Positions 43,582-52,314 of a DNA stretch of 64,000 bases are shown here, piece by piece. Position numbers and translations under genes: made by a program. The DNA comes from Sphingomonas pokkalii (lineage in GTDB: Bacteria; Pseudomonadota; Alphaproteobacteria; Sphingomonadales; Sphingomonadaceae), in contig NZ_QENQ01000001.1 in assembly GCF_003096275.1 (NCBI RefSeq), forward strand, positions 819,703 through 883,702, in the 5' to 3' direction. Position 1 is the first letter of the stretch; every line of letters begins with the position of its first letter. The notes beneath the pieces were generated by a model that was not told where the DNA came from, made no database searches, and was given only the letters and a program-made list of their open reading frames with translations.

Positions 43582-46266
43582 TCAGTTCGGCCGGATCGCG
43601 ATCCCCGCCACCACCGCGTCGCCGCCGACGGGCTCGAAATCGAGCACGAGGCGGCCGCCACTGCTCTTCACCGCGAAGCTGCGCGTCACCGCCTTGTTCG
43701 CGCCGCCTGCCGCCTGCATCGGCGCGAAGCTTTCGATCACGCGCTGGCCGTTCGCCAGCACTGTGAAGCTGCGTGCCGCGCCCTTCGTCGCATCGGGTTC
43801 CAGGCTGGCGATGGTGATGGTCCAGCTGCCGTCGGGCAGGGGGATGTCGTAGCCGAACCTGCCCTCGCGGTAGCTGCCGAACAGCGCCGGCATGTCGGTG
43901 CCTTCCACCTTGGGCGGTACCGCCATCGGATTGCGGCCTGCCGATATCACCTTGCCCGTGCCGCCGCGGAAGAACGCGTCCGAGCCGTAGCTATCGCCGC
44001 CCATCGTGCTGCCGACCAGCGCGCCGCTATCGATGAACACGCCCTTGCGCGGGTCGGGCGCGTTCCAGTCAAGCGCGTCGCTGATCTGCTTGCCGCCGAT
44101 CGTCGCGGTTGCGACGAGGTGGTTGGCCCCTGGCGTCAGGGCCACGCCCGGCCAGACGCAGATGCGATCCGGGCAGGTGACCTCGCCCACCGGCTTGCCG
44201 TTCAGCGACAGCGAGACGCGATCGGCGTTCGAATAGCCGCGCACGTCGGTCACCGTATAGGCGCGGTCGACATAGCGGCGGCCGTTGAGGTGCAGCGTCG
44301 GCGCATCCGACCAACTGGCTTTCAAGAAGTAGAAGGCGTCCTTGCGCGTCTTGCGATCGTAGGAGACGAGCCCCTTGGTGTTGACGTCGGTCGCATCGCC
44401 TTCGTTGCGCATCGTGGTGGCGAAATCGAACAGGTTCCACAGCCAACTCGCCGCGAGATAGGGGCGGGTGCGAATCTGCTTCCAGTTTTCCTCGATGGCG
44501 AGGCTCTGATACTCCTCCGGCTGCGGGCGGCCATAGGCGGCGACCGGGCCGCCGCGGGGATTGTCGCTGTGCTGGGTCATGGCGCCGCCAGCACCCCATT
44601 CGCTGAGGCCTATCGGCAGCGTCGGGTGTTTGGCGTGGAGCGCGTCGAGTGCTGGGCCGACGCCGCCTAGGTCGCCATAATACCAGCCATAATAGCGATT
44701 GAGCCCCATCACCTGCGTGATGCCGTTGAGGCTGGGTGCCCCCTGCATCGAGAGGATCGAGGGCGTATCTTCGCAGCAATCGGCATAGACGGTGGGGCGG
44801 CTGGTATCTTCGGCGCGCGCCAGCCGATCGAGCTTTTCGAGCATCGCGCGCGACTGGGCGGGCTTGCCGTCGCCCTTGCGCATCGCGTCGATCGCCGCGC
44901 CGATATCGGCCTCGTTGCCGACCGACCAAAGCATGATCGAGGGATGGTTGTAGTTCTGCCGGATCAGTTCGCGCAGCTGTTCTTCGGCATTGGCGATCGT
45001 TGCGGCGGCCGGGGCTTCGCTGGGCTCGACATTGGCTTCATGGACGAAGGGCAGTTCCGCCCAGACGACCATGCCGGCACGATCGGCTTCGTCGCTCCAT
45101 TCCTGCGCGTGCTGGTAATGGGCGTGGCGGATGGTGTTCGCGCCGATCTCGACCGCGAAGGCCATGTCGCTGGCATGGTCCTCGGGCGTCAGCGCCCAGC
45201 CCTTGCCCTGCACATCCTGGTGCCGCGATACGCCGTGGAGTGGCGTGACCTTGCCGTTGAGCAGGAAGCCGCGTTCGGCATCGAAGGCGAAGCTGCGGAT
45301 GCCGAGCGGCTGGACCTGCCGGTCGATCACGCGCGAACCGTCGCGCAGTTCGCTGACGACGCGGTAGAGATAGGGATCCGCGCGACCCTGCCAGAGATGC
45401 GGGGTCGCGACGGTGAGGGCGCGCTCCACCGTCGATGCCTGGCCCGGGGCGAGCGCGACGGGCGCGCGATCGGTCGCGACGGGCGTGCCGCCGGCATCCT
45501 GGACGGTGGTGACCAAAGTCAGCGTGCGGCGCCGGGTGCCGAGGTTGCGCAGCAGCGTCTTCGCCGCGACCTCGGCGCGTTCCGCCGAAACGCGCGACGT
45601 GCGCAGATACACGCCCGGCCCGCCATGATCGGCGAGATCGATATGCGCTGCGTCGACCGCGAGCAGCCGAACGCCGCGATAGATGCCGCCCTGCACGAAG
45701 AAATCGCCGCCCAGCGGGATCACATGTTCGGTGCTGCTTCCGGGGGCCGAGGCGCTGTTGTCGGCGCGGACGGCGAGGCTGTTGTCGCCCGGCCGGACGG
45801 CGCCCGTCACGTCGATGCGGAAGCGGCCGAACGCGCCGGCATGGCTGCCGACATGGCGGCCGTTGACCCAGATGTCGGCGATCTTGGAGACACCGTCGAA
45901 TTCGAGGAACAGGCGCCGCCCGTTCAGCGCTGCCGGAACCGCGAAGCTGCAGCGATACCAGCCCTTGCCCTGGCGCATATCCGAATCGGCGGCGCGCTGA
46001 ACCGCATAGGTGCCGACCTTGTTCCAAGTATGCGGCACTGCCACCGGCTGCCACGCGGAATCCTCGAAATCCGGTGCCGCCGGCGCATCGCCGGCATCGC
46101 CGAAGTGGAAGCGCCACCCCTTGGAAAGGTCCAACACCGCCCGCGGCTCGGTGCTCGGTGCCTGCCGGGCGGTGGGTGCCTGTGGCTGCGCCACGGCCTG
46201 CTGGGCCAGAAGGGCGGCGGAACACAGCAGGGCGGATGCGACGGCCGAACGCTTCAACATATTCAT
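43582..46266 (-). CDS. GH2-family secreted glycosidase (beta-galactosidase/glucuronidase type)
   Basis: The 894-residue glycoside hydrolase family 2 protein has a signal peptide (LLCSAALLAQQAVAQ), a jelly-roll sugar-binding domain, an immunoglobulin-like domain and a TIM barrel with acid-base Glu452 (WSVGNEAD) and nucleophile Glu556 (GLSEWGAGG). C-terminal beta domains include a malectin-like end. GH2 covers beta-galactosidases, glucuronidases and mannosidases; substrate cannot be fixed by eye. A second ATG at 46260 has the better ribosome-binding spacing (GGGAG ten bases upstream). A UxuR/ExuR-like palindrome 500 bp upstream hints at hexuronides. The remnants in between suggest a damaged operon. 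Confidence 0.88.
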   Translation of the reverse strand: MNMLKRSAVASALLCSAALLAQQAVAQPQAPTARQAPSTEPRAVLDLSKGWRFHFGDAGDAPAAPDFEDSAWQPVAVPHTWNKVGTYAVQRAADSDMRQGKGWYRCSFAVPAALNGRRLFLEFDGVSKIADIWVNGRHVGSHAGAFGRFRIDVTGAVRPGDNSLAVRADNSASAPGSSTEHVIPLGGDFFVQGGIYRGVRLLAVDAAHIDLADHGGPGVYLRTSRVSAERAEVAAKTLLRNLGTRRRTLTLVTTVQDAGGTPVATDRAPVALAPGQASTVERALTVATPHLWQGRADPYLYRVVSELRDGSRVIDRQVQPLGIRSFAFDAERGFLLNGKVTPLHGVSRHQDVQGKGWALTPEDHASDMAFAVEIGANTIRHAHYQHAQEWSDEADRAGMVVWAELPFVHEANVEPSEAPAAATIANAEEQLRELIRQNYNHPSIMLWSVGNEADIGAAIDAMRKGDGKPAQSRAMLEKLDRLARAEDTSRPTVYADCCEDTPSILSMQGAPSLNGITQVMGLNRYYGWYYGDLGGVGPALDALHAKHPTLPIGLSEWGAGGAMTQHSDNPRGGPVAAYGRPQPEEYQSLAIEENWKQIRTRPYLAASWLWNLFDFATTMRNEGDATDVNTKGLVSYDRKTRKDAFYFLKASWSDAPTLHLNGRRYVDRAYTVTDVRGYSNADRVSLSLNGKPVGEVTCPDRICVWPGVALTPGANHLVATATIGGKQISDALDWNAPDPRKGVFIDSGALVGSTMGGDSYGSDAFFRGGTGKVISAGRNPMAVPPKVEGTDMPALFGSYREGRFGYDIPLPDGSWTITIASLEPDATKGAARSFTVLANGQRVIESFAPMQAAGGANKAVTRSFAVKSSGGRLVLDFEPVGGDAVVAGIAIRPN

Positions 46267-46384
46267 CTCTCTCCCAAGGCTTTGGCCGTTCCGGCATGCC
46301 CGGCGGCCAGTCTTCTGCCACGACCTGCCGGTCGCTTCGCGCAGCTTTCGTAGATCAGTGTCCTGCAGATGGCAGAAGGCTGCC

Positions 46385-46557
46385 CTATTTCTTCTCCAGG
46401 TACGTGGTGAACGGATCGCGCTTGCGCAGCGCCTCCAGCATCCCGTGCACGTCGAAGGAGCCGAGCGGGCGGCCCTCGCCGGGCTTGAAGGCGCGAACCA
46501 TGTCGGTCTCTACCCAGGGGACCGCCGCATGATCCTCGTCGAACGCCGCTGCGATCG
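46385..46557 (-). pseudogene. C-terminal tail of an unidentified gene
   Basis: A minus-strand frame ending in TAG at 46385 reads as a protein tail with natural composition (AAAFDEDHAAVPWVE, then PLGSFDVHGMLEALRKRD, ending TYLEKK). It has no start and joins a TonB-receptor fragment in another frame, as if a deletion fused two genes. The parent family is not recognised. Confidence 0.4.
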
Positions 46558-46745
46558 ATGCGAGAGGCGCTGACGATGATCTCCTCTGTCTGCTGAAGGA
46601 TCGAGCGGCGGCGCCATGGCGTGCTGTCCGCCGGGGACCGCGTCGGTATTGGTTGGGCGTTCCGGTCTTGGCGCGCTCGACTGCGCGTGTACGGAATAAT
46701 GTACGCGCACAGGCTAGCTTTGGTAGCCCACAGAAGCCTGCGCAT
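46558..46745 (-). pseudogene. Decayed N-terminus of a TonB-dependent receptor
   Basis: An ATG at 46745 preceded by GGGGGAGG starts MRRLLWATKASL, a typical receptor signal peptide. A second frame then reads HAQSSAPRPERPTNTDA, like a signal-cleavage end and linker, and the first frame resumes with TEEIIVSASRID, the plug-domain opening. The alternation of frames means at least two indels, after which receptor homology stops. The intact operator just upstream suggests recent decay. The barrel is missing, so it is non-functional. Confidence 0.55.
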
Positions 46746-46763
46746 AACCTCCCCCGCCCTATT

Positions 46764-46778
46764 ATTGGTCATACCAAT
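46764..46778. promoter_or_regulatory. UxuR/ExuR-like (FadR-subfamily GntR) operator
   Basis: ATTGGT and ACCAAT are perfect arms around CAT. The core TGGTCATACCA fits the FadR-subfamily pattern TNGTNNNACNA and is close to the hexuronate operator AAATTGGTATACCAATTT. It lies 18 bp upstream of the decayed receptor start and upstream of the GH2 gene. The stretch from here to 47145 shows no gene. Confidence 0.55.
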
Positions 46779-47145
46779 CGCACGGCGAGATCGTACCGGC
46801 AAACTCAAAAAGGCTTATCGCAGTTGATAAATTTCTTTTATGGATTTGGTGGAGCCGCGATGTTCTCTGTTTGTCGCTGGAGCTGTGCTCGGGCGGGGAC
46901 GCATGGTGCGACGCTGGATGGGATCGCCGACGATTCACAAAGGCTGTCGCCTTCGGATCTCATGAAGCCTGCGCGGCAGGACGCGGCCCTTCTTTCGCAT
47001 ATGGCCCAACGGCGTACGCGATCCGCCAAGTCTTTGACAAATCCATGGTTTCCGCCCATCGGGGGGCAGAAGGGGGAGACTTGATCGCTCCGCAAGGGCT
47101 TGGTTTCAAAGCGGGAGTTCCAACGAACGCACGCCGGGAGTCACA

Positions 47146-47625
47146 CTAGGTTTCGTGGACAAAGGGTGTCCACTGCAGGACTGAGACGATGTTGACGAAG
47201 CCGAGATAGGACTCCTTGGTTTTGTCGTAGCGGGCGGCGATGCGGCGCCAATTCTTGAGCTTGTTGAACAGGCGCTCGACGAGGTTGCGCGAGCGATACT
47301 TTTCTCGGTCATGCGGGATGGGTTCGCGCCGGTTGCTTTTAGCCGGAATGACGGCCTCGACCTCGGCATTTGCCAGTTCCTCGCGAAGGGCGTCGGCGTC
47401 ATAGCCCTTATCGGCCAGCAGCGCCTCGATCTTGTCGCCGATCATGCGAAACAGCGGGCCGAAGCCTGGGACGTCGTTGCTCTGGCCTGGCGTCAGGACG
47501 AAGCCGAGAGGCCTGCCTTTGGTGTCGCACCGAGCGTGGAGCTTGGTGCTGAAGCCGCCGCGCGATCGGCCAAGGGAAATGGACCATCGAGATTCGCACG
47601 CGGCATCGCAAACCAATGATATCAC
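47146..47625 (-). mobile_element. Truncated IS5-family transposase
   Basis: The 159-residue frame carries the C-terminal half of an IS5-group DDE transposase: GGFSTKLHARCD, LLADKGYDADAL (second Asp) and the Y-x2-R-x3-E-x6-K signature (YRSRNLVERLFNKLK). The N-terminal half with the first catalytic Asp is absent, and the first dozen residues are unrelated sequence, so homology begins near 47590. No terminal inverted repeats were recognised. It is an inactive remnant marking past insertion beside the receptor and GH2 scar. Confidence 0.8.
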
Positions 47626-47707
47626 AGCGGATAATTTTGGGTCAGTCTCTCAAACCGCCAGCAATACGGAGCTCTGCCCAACTATGGTCGGTGGGCGTCG
47701 TCCGTCC

Positions 47708-47830
47708 TTAAAAGAGAACGCCGCAAAGCCAGAACGCAAGCGCCAGGCAAAGCAATGGCGTTATCCCTGCAAGGGCCAAGCAGACATCGGCGGCCGTGAA
47801 CCCACGCGCCCTTGTCGTGTCGTGTTGCAT
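47708..47830 (-). CDS. Small hydrophobic protein (40 residues)
   Basis: The start at 47830 has a strong AGGAGAGG ribosome-binding site eight bases upstream. The peptide MQHDTTRARGFTAADVC leads into one hydrophobic, cysteine-containing segment (LALAGITPLLCLALAFWLCG), as in a single-span membrane peptide. No family is recognised. The ribosome-binding site is the main support; a longer frame exists upstream but lacks one. Confidence 0.5.
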   Translation of the reverse strand: MQHDTTRARGFTAADVCLALAGITPLLCLALAFWLCGVLF

Positions 47831-47962
47831 CGTTTTTTTCCTCTCCTGTCCCGGATCGTTTGATCTCTTCGACATTCGCGCATCATTCCGATGGAGGCAC
47901 ATCGTGCGCCCCGGCATTGCTGCGAGAGGCATTTTGCATGTTGCCCAGGGCGTGTGGAGTCG

Positions 47963-48000
47963 GCCGCCCCAACCATCTCGGATGTGATGGTTGGGGCGGC
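47963..48000 (-). terminator. 15-bp hairpin after the ferredoxin gene
   Basis: GCCGCCCCAACCATC and GATGGTTGGGGCGGC form a perfect 15-bp stem with an 8-nt loop, 20 bases after the ferredoxin stop. There is no T-run, but the strength and position suggest transcription termination or mRNA protection. Confidence 0.6.
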
Positions 48001-48019
48001 GCCGCCAGGAACGTCCGGT

Positions 48020-48355
48020 TCAAAATTGCGATTCGGGGATGTGTACCGATGCGCCCGCCAGGCCTTCGGAAACCTTGACCTGGCAGCTCAGCCGGCTCGT
48101 CGGCTGGCGGGCGCTCGAAACAAGGTCCAGCATTTCGATTTCGCCCTCCGTCGGCGCGTCGAGGCGCTCGAAAGCAGCGGCGTCGAGAACGACGTGACAG
48201 GTTCCGCACGACATGGAGCCACCACATTCCGCGGCGATGCCTTCGATACCGTGCTGATAGGCAACCTGCATCACCGTCTCGCCCGGCGACGCCGTGACGT
48301 CCTGTCGATCACCGTCCGGCGATACGAACGAAAATGTGATCTTCTGCGTGTCCAT
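48020..48355 (-). CDS. 2Fe-2S ferredoxin (adrenodoxin/putidaredoxin type)
   Basis: The 111-residue ferredoxin has Cys44, Cys50 and Cys53 (ECGGSMSCGTC) plus Cys91, the usual C-x5-C-x2-C...C cluster pattern. Such proteins pass electrons to class I bacterial P450s. It follows the P450 gene by 46 bases on the same strand, so it is almost certainly its partner. No ferredoxin reductase is encoded nearby. Confidence 0.9.
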   Translation of the reverse strand: MDTQKITFSFVSPDGDRQDVTASPGETVMQVAYQHGIEGIAAECGGSMSCGTCHVVLDAAAFERLDAPTEGEIEMLDLVSSARQPTSRLSCQVKVSEGLAGASVHIPESQF

Positions 48356-48401
48356 GCGCGTGTTCCACTGCTTTTCTGTGTTGGGAAGGGCGGCCGACAG
48401 G

Positions 48402-49667
48402 TCAGCCGTTGAGCCGTACGGGAAGGCGTGTCGGCCCCCGGAAGGTGAGCACGCCGGCGATGTCGATCGGCTGCTCGCGCATCAGCGTCATCGCCGGGAA
48501 CGCCGCAGTGAGTTCTTCGAGCATCATGCGCATCTGCATGCGCGCGATCGGCGCGCCCATGCAGAAATGGATGCCGTTGCCGAACGCGACATGCGCGCGT
48601 GCGTTCTTGCGCCGGATGTCGAATGTCTCGCCATTTTCGAAGGTCGCTTCGTCGCGCCCGGCGGACGCGAGCGAGAGCAGGAACTTGGTGCCGGCCGGCA
48701 GCGCGGTCCCGCCGACCTCGACGCTTTCTTTCGCCTGGCGTCGCCACGCGACGACCGACGATACGTAGCGCAGCCCTTCTTCCACCGCGTTGGGTATCAA
48801 CGTCGGATCGTCGACCAGCGCCTGCCAGTCGGTCGGGCGGCGGAGCAGTTCGAGAAGAAGGTTCGCCGACGCGTTCGACGTCGTTTCGTGCGCGGCAAGG
48901 AGCAGCGCGAAGGTGAGGCTCTTGATCTCGTTCTCGGTCAGCTTGGAGTCGTCGCCGCCACGGGATGCGAGCAGGAAGCTGGGGTAATCGTCCTGCGGGG
49001 CGCGTTTGCGCTGTTCGAACAGATCGCAGGAGAATCTCCAGAAATCGAGCAGTTCGTCCGCTGCCGCCATTTGCTCTTCGCGGGACGGATGGCCGTGCAT
49101 CAGCTTGACGCGCAATTCGGTCCAGGCCTTCACGCGGCGCGGATCCACATCCTTCACCCCGAGCAGGAGAAACGCGGTCCGCGCGGGCAGTTCGTAGGTG
49201 AGCGCGTCGACGAGATCGACGCTCTCTTTACCCTGCATCGCCGCTACATATCCGCGGACGAGATCCCGAACCTGGGCTTCGTAGGACTGAAGCCGTTTCG
49301 GGTTGAGGAAGCCCTGGACATGGCTTCGGACGCGCGTGTGCCGCGGCGGATCGCACGCCACCTGGACGCTTTCGTTGGTGAAGCCCTGATCGACGAGGAA
49401 CTGCAGCATTTCCGGCGGCCAGGGGGTCACCGGCTGCGTCGCGTTGACGGCGGAGAAGCGCTCATGGTCGCGCAGCACGGCGATCACATCTTCGCGCCGG
49501 GTCACCACCCAATAGTCGATCTCGGGCGAATAGAAGATCGGCACGGTCGCGCGTAGTTCGGCGAACAGGTCGTACATGCCTTCGTGCACGAACGGACGGA
49601 AGCGCGCGCCGGCATCGTGCATCGGGCAACCGACCGGAATATTGTGCGCATCAATTTCAGTTTGCAT
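48402..49667 (-). CDS. Cytochrome P450
   Basis: This is a 421-residue soluble bacterial P450. Marker motifs are the I-helix oxygen-activation segment LLAAHETTS (256-264), the K-helix E-x-x-R (Glu297, Arg300) and the haem loop AFGNGIHFCMG with Cys369. Soluble P450s of this class hydroxylate terpenoids, fatty acids, steroids or phenols. The downstream ferredoxin is its electron donor. It lies divergent from a thiolase-led catabolic operon, so it may start the breakdown of that operon's substrate. Confidence 0.92.
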   Translation of the reverse strand: MQTEIDAHNIPVGCPMHDAGARFRPFVHEGMYDLFAELRATVPIFYSPEIDYWVVTRREDVIAVLRDHERFSAVNATQPVTPWPPEMLQFLVDQGFTNESVQVACDPPRHTRVRSHVQGFLNPKRLQSYEAQVRDLVRGYVAAMQGKESVDLVDALTYELPARTAFLLLGVKDVDPRRVKAWTELRVKLMHGHPSREEQMAAADELLDFWRFSCDLFEQRKRAPQDDYPSFLLASRGGDDSKLTENEIKSLTFALLLAAHETTSNASANLLLELLRRPTDWQALVDDPTLIPNAVEEGLRYVSSVVAWRRQAKESVEVGGTALPAGTKFLLSLASAGRDEATFENGETFDIRRKNARAHVAFGNGIHFCMGAPIARMQMRMMLEELTAAFPAMTLMREQPIDIAGVLTFRGPTRLPVRLNG

Positions 49668-50103
49668 CTACGACTCCACCTTCCGCCGTGTCGGCGGAAT
49701 ACCCTTGTCCCGTTGCCTCGATTCCTCGCCGCTATCGCAGGCGAAGGCAACGACCCTGGGCGAAGACGAAGGGCCGCATCGGGCGGAATCGAGGCGCTGC
49801 TCGTTCCGTCCGTCCGAAAATAAAAGAAATATAATACAGTAGGTTGCTACGTTTCATTGCGCGTGCATCGCGGGGTGTATCAGCGATATGATATCCTTGG
49901 ACGCACCTCGGCGCCGTGGCGGTCGGCGCATCTCGATCGGAGCCCATGTCGAACCCGGCGGCATCACAATCCTGATTAGCGGCGTTACGAGCGTGCCCAT
50001 GCGGTGACAGTTCTTGCCCACCGCCGCGGCCTGTGTGTAGCCCCGTGAGGTCAGCGGCGAAGGACATTCGCTGCGCCACAACAGCAAGCAGGGAGAGGCA
50101 GTC
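49668..50103. promoter_or_regulatory. Divergent intergenic region with AT-rich promoter patch
   Basis: No gene is seen in these 436 bp. An AT-rich patch at about 49818-49836 contains a perfect TATAAT (49830-49835), but no clear -35 hexamer. It separates the P450-ferredoxin unit from the thiolase operon and probably holds both promoters. AGGGAGAGG just before 50104 is the thiolase ribosome-binding site. Confidence 0.4.
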
Positions 50104-51354
50104 GTGCGGTCGAATCTGGACGTGTACATCGTCGGTTCCGGCATGACGTCGCTCGGCAAGTTCCCCGACCGCCCCGTGCGCGAAATGACGGGCATGGCGC
50201 TCGCCAAGGCCTTGGCGGACGCGGGTCTGGAAAATGCCGCTTCGATCGAGGCGGCATGGTTCAGCAACACGCGCCAGGCGCTGCTGGAGGGGCAGAACGG
50301 TATTCGCGGCGAGGTGGCGCTTCGCCCGAACGGCATCACCGGAATCCCGATCACCAATGTCGAGAATGCGTGCGCCAGCGGCAGCACGGCATTCTACAAC
50401 GCGGTGGCATTCCTGCGTGCGGGACTGGGCGAAGTCGCGCTGGTGATCGGCGCGGAAAAGATGTTCTTCCCGGAGAACCGGGAGGGTATGTTTCGCGCCT
50501 TCAGGGGCAGCACCGATACGCTGCAATTCGACAGTCAGATTGAGGCGCTGCTGTCGCTCGCCAAGGACATGCCGATCCCGGAGGGTGTCGAGCCGGCGTC
50601 CGAACGCTCGGTCTTCATGGACATCTATGCGGCGTTCGCCCGCTATCACATGGCGCGCTTCGGCACGACCCAGCGCCAGATCGCGGCGGTCGCATCGAAA
50701 AATCATCGCCACTCGACGATGAACCCGGATGCGCAATACCGCTTCGACATGACGACGGACGAGGTGCTGGCGGACAAGCCGGTATCGTGGCCGTTCACCC
50801 GTGCGATGTGTGCGCCGATCAGCGACGGTGCAGCCGCCATGATGCTGTGCACGGGTAGTGCGTTGAAGCGCTTCGATGCGGCCCGTGCGGTGCCCGTCGG
50901 CGCCTGTGCCCTGGTATCCTCGTCCGATCGCCATCCCGACGATCTGGACAACCATGTCGGCCGGCGCGCGGCGCTGCGTGCCTATGCCCAGGCCGGGGTG
51001 GGGCCCGAGGCAATGTCGCTGGCGGAGGTGCACGACGCGACCGCCTTCGCCGAAATCCTGCAGATCGAGAATCTGGGGTTCTGCGCCCGCGGCGAAGGCG
51101 GGGCGTTCACAGAATCGGGCGCCACGGCCCTTGGCGGGCGCATCCCGGTCAACCCGTCGGGCGGCTTGCTCTCCAAGGGGCACCCGGTGGGCGCGACCGG
51201 CATCCTCCAGCTGCACGAACTGGTGACGCAGCTGCGCGGGGAGGCGGGCGCCAGGCAGGTCGAAAATGCCCGCTGGGGTATCGCCGAAAATGGCGGCGGC
51301 TTCCTGGGACATGAGGAAGCGGCAACCACCGTCACGATCCTGGGCGGGAAATGA
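50104..51354 (+). CDS. Thiolase (SCP-x-like acetyl-CoA acetyltransferase)
   Basis: The 416-residue thiolase has nucleophile Cys90 (VENACASGS), an EVHDATAF motif and GHPVGATG near the C-terminus; the C-terminal region GGFLGHEEA resembles the SCP-x branch rather than standard FadA. Thiolases split 3-ketoacyl-CoA to release acetyl- or propionyl-CoA, often from side chains of steroids and phenylpropanoids. The GTG start has GGGAGAGG upstream. It leads a five-gene plus-strand run. Confidence 0.87.
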   Translation: MRSNLDVYIVGSGMTSLGKFPDRPVREMTGMALAKALADAGLENAASIEAAWFSNTRQALLEGQNGIRGEVALRPNGITGIPITNVENACASGSTAFYNAVAFLRAGLGEVALVIGAEKMFFPENREGMFRAFRGSTDTLQFDSQIEALLSLAKDMPIPEGVEPASERSVFMDIYAAFARYHMARFGTTQRQIAAVASKNHRHSTMNPDAQYRFDMTTDEVLADKPVSWPFTRAMCAPISDGAAAMMLCTGSALKRFDAARAVPVGACALVSSSDRHPDDLDNHVGRRAALRAYAQAGVGPEAMSLAEVHDATAFAEILQIENLGFCARGEGGAFTESGATALGGRIPVNPSGGLLSKGHPVGATGILQLHELVTQLRGEAGARQVENARWGIAENGGGFLGHEEAATTVTILGGK

Positions 51355-51394
51355 TCGCCTCAAGACCTTCAAACCGGACAAGAAAGTCGAAGCC

Positions 51395-52270
51395 ATGAAA
51401 TTGACCAGCTATATCGGCCAGAATGGAAGCGAGCGCATCGGCATCGTCACCGGTGCTTCCGACGCGCCCGAGGGCATCATCGATCTCGGTACCCGGTACG
51501 CGTCGCTCCGCGACCTGCTGGCGGATTCAGAGGGGCTCGCCTACGCCAAGTCCAGCGCCGGCAACGCGCCGTCGCTGCGCTTCGCCGACGCCAAATTGCT
51601 GCCGGTGATTCCGAAGCCAGATAAGATCCTCTGTGTCGGCGTCAATTTCGCCAGCCACGTCAAGGAAACCGGCCGCGAGATGCCGCCCAAGCCGATGATC
51701 TTCATGCGGTTCGCCGAAAGCCAGGTCGGCGCGCACAACCCGATGATCTGCCCGAAGGTATCGGAAAAGTTCGATTACGAAGGCGAGCTCGCGGTCGTCA
51801 TCGGCAAGCGGTGCCGGTACGTTCCCGTGGAAACGGCACTCGACTATGTGGCGGGCTATTCGTGCTACAACGACGGCAGCGTTCGCGACTGGCAGCGGCA
51901 TTCGCAGCAGTTCGGGCCGGGCAAGAATTTCCCGAACACCGGGGCGTTCGGCCCGTGGCTGACGACCACCGATGAACTGCCGAACATCGCCGACCAGTCG
52001 CTCAAGACGCGCCTGAACGGCCAGGAAGTCCAGTCGGCGACGCTCGACGACCTGATCTTCGACGTGCCGGCGCTGGTATCCTATTGCTCTTCCTTCATCA
52101 CGCTGGTGCCCGGGGACGTGATCATCACGGGCACGACCGGCGGCGTCGGTGCCTTCCACACGCCCCCGCTGTGGATGAAGGACGGCGACACGGTCGAAGT
52201 CGAAATCTCCGGCATCGGCACCTTGCGGAACACGGTCGTCAAGGAAGCAAACGACTTCGCGATCCTGTGA
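51395..52270 (+). CDS. Fumarylacetoacetate hydrolase-family protein
   Basis: The 291-residue FAH-fold hydrolase has the signature LCVGVNFASHVKE and the acidic metal-binding segment DYEGELAVVIG. It lacks an obvious N-terminal extension. Such enzymes act on acylpyruvates or 2-oxo-enoic acids. It starts 40 bases after the thiolase stop; the longer upstream frame overlaps thiolase. It probably handles a ring-cleavage product made with the VOC dioxygenase at 53172. Confidence 0.88.
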   Translation: MKLTSYIGQNGSERIGIVTGASDAPEGIIDLGTRYASLRDLLADSEGLAYAKSSAGNAPSLRFADAKLLPVIPKPDKILCVGVNFASHVKETGREMPPKPMIFMRFAESQVGAHNPMICPKVSEKFDYEGELAVVIGKRCRYVPVETALDYVAGYSCYNDGSVRDWQRHSQQFGPGKNFPNTGAFGPWLTTTDELPNIADQSLKTRLNGQEVQSATLDDLIFDVPALVSYCSSFITLVPGDVIITGTTGGVGAFHTPPLWMKDGDTVEVEISGIGTLRNTVVKEANDFAIL

Positions 52271-52314
52271 TCGTCGCGTCGTGCAGCCCAACCCTTCAAC
52301 AGCAGGATAGATCG

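Noticed and set aside
47100..47660. Search for a complete IS with inverted repeats and target duplication
   Set aside because: No terminal repeats were recognised and the transposase N-terminus is missing, so only a remnant is reported.
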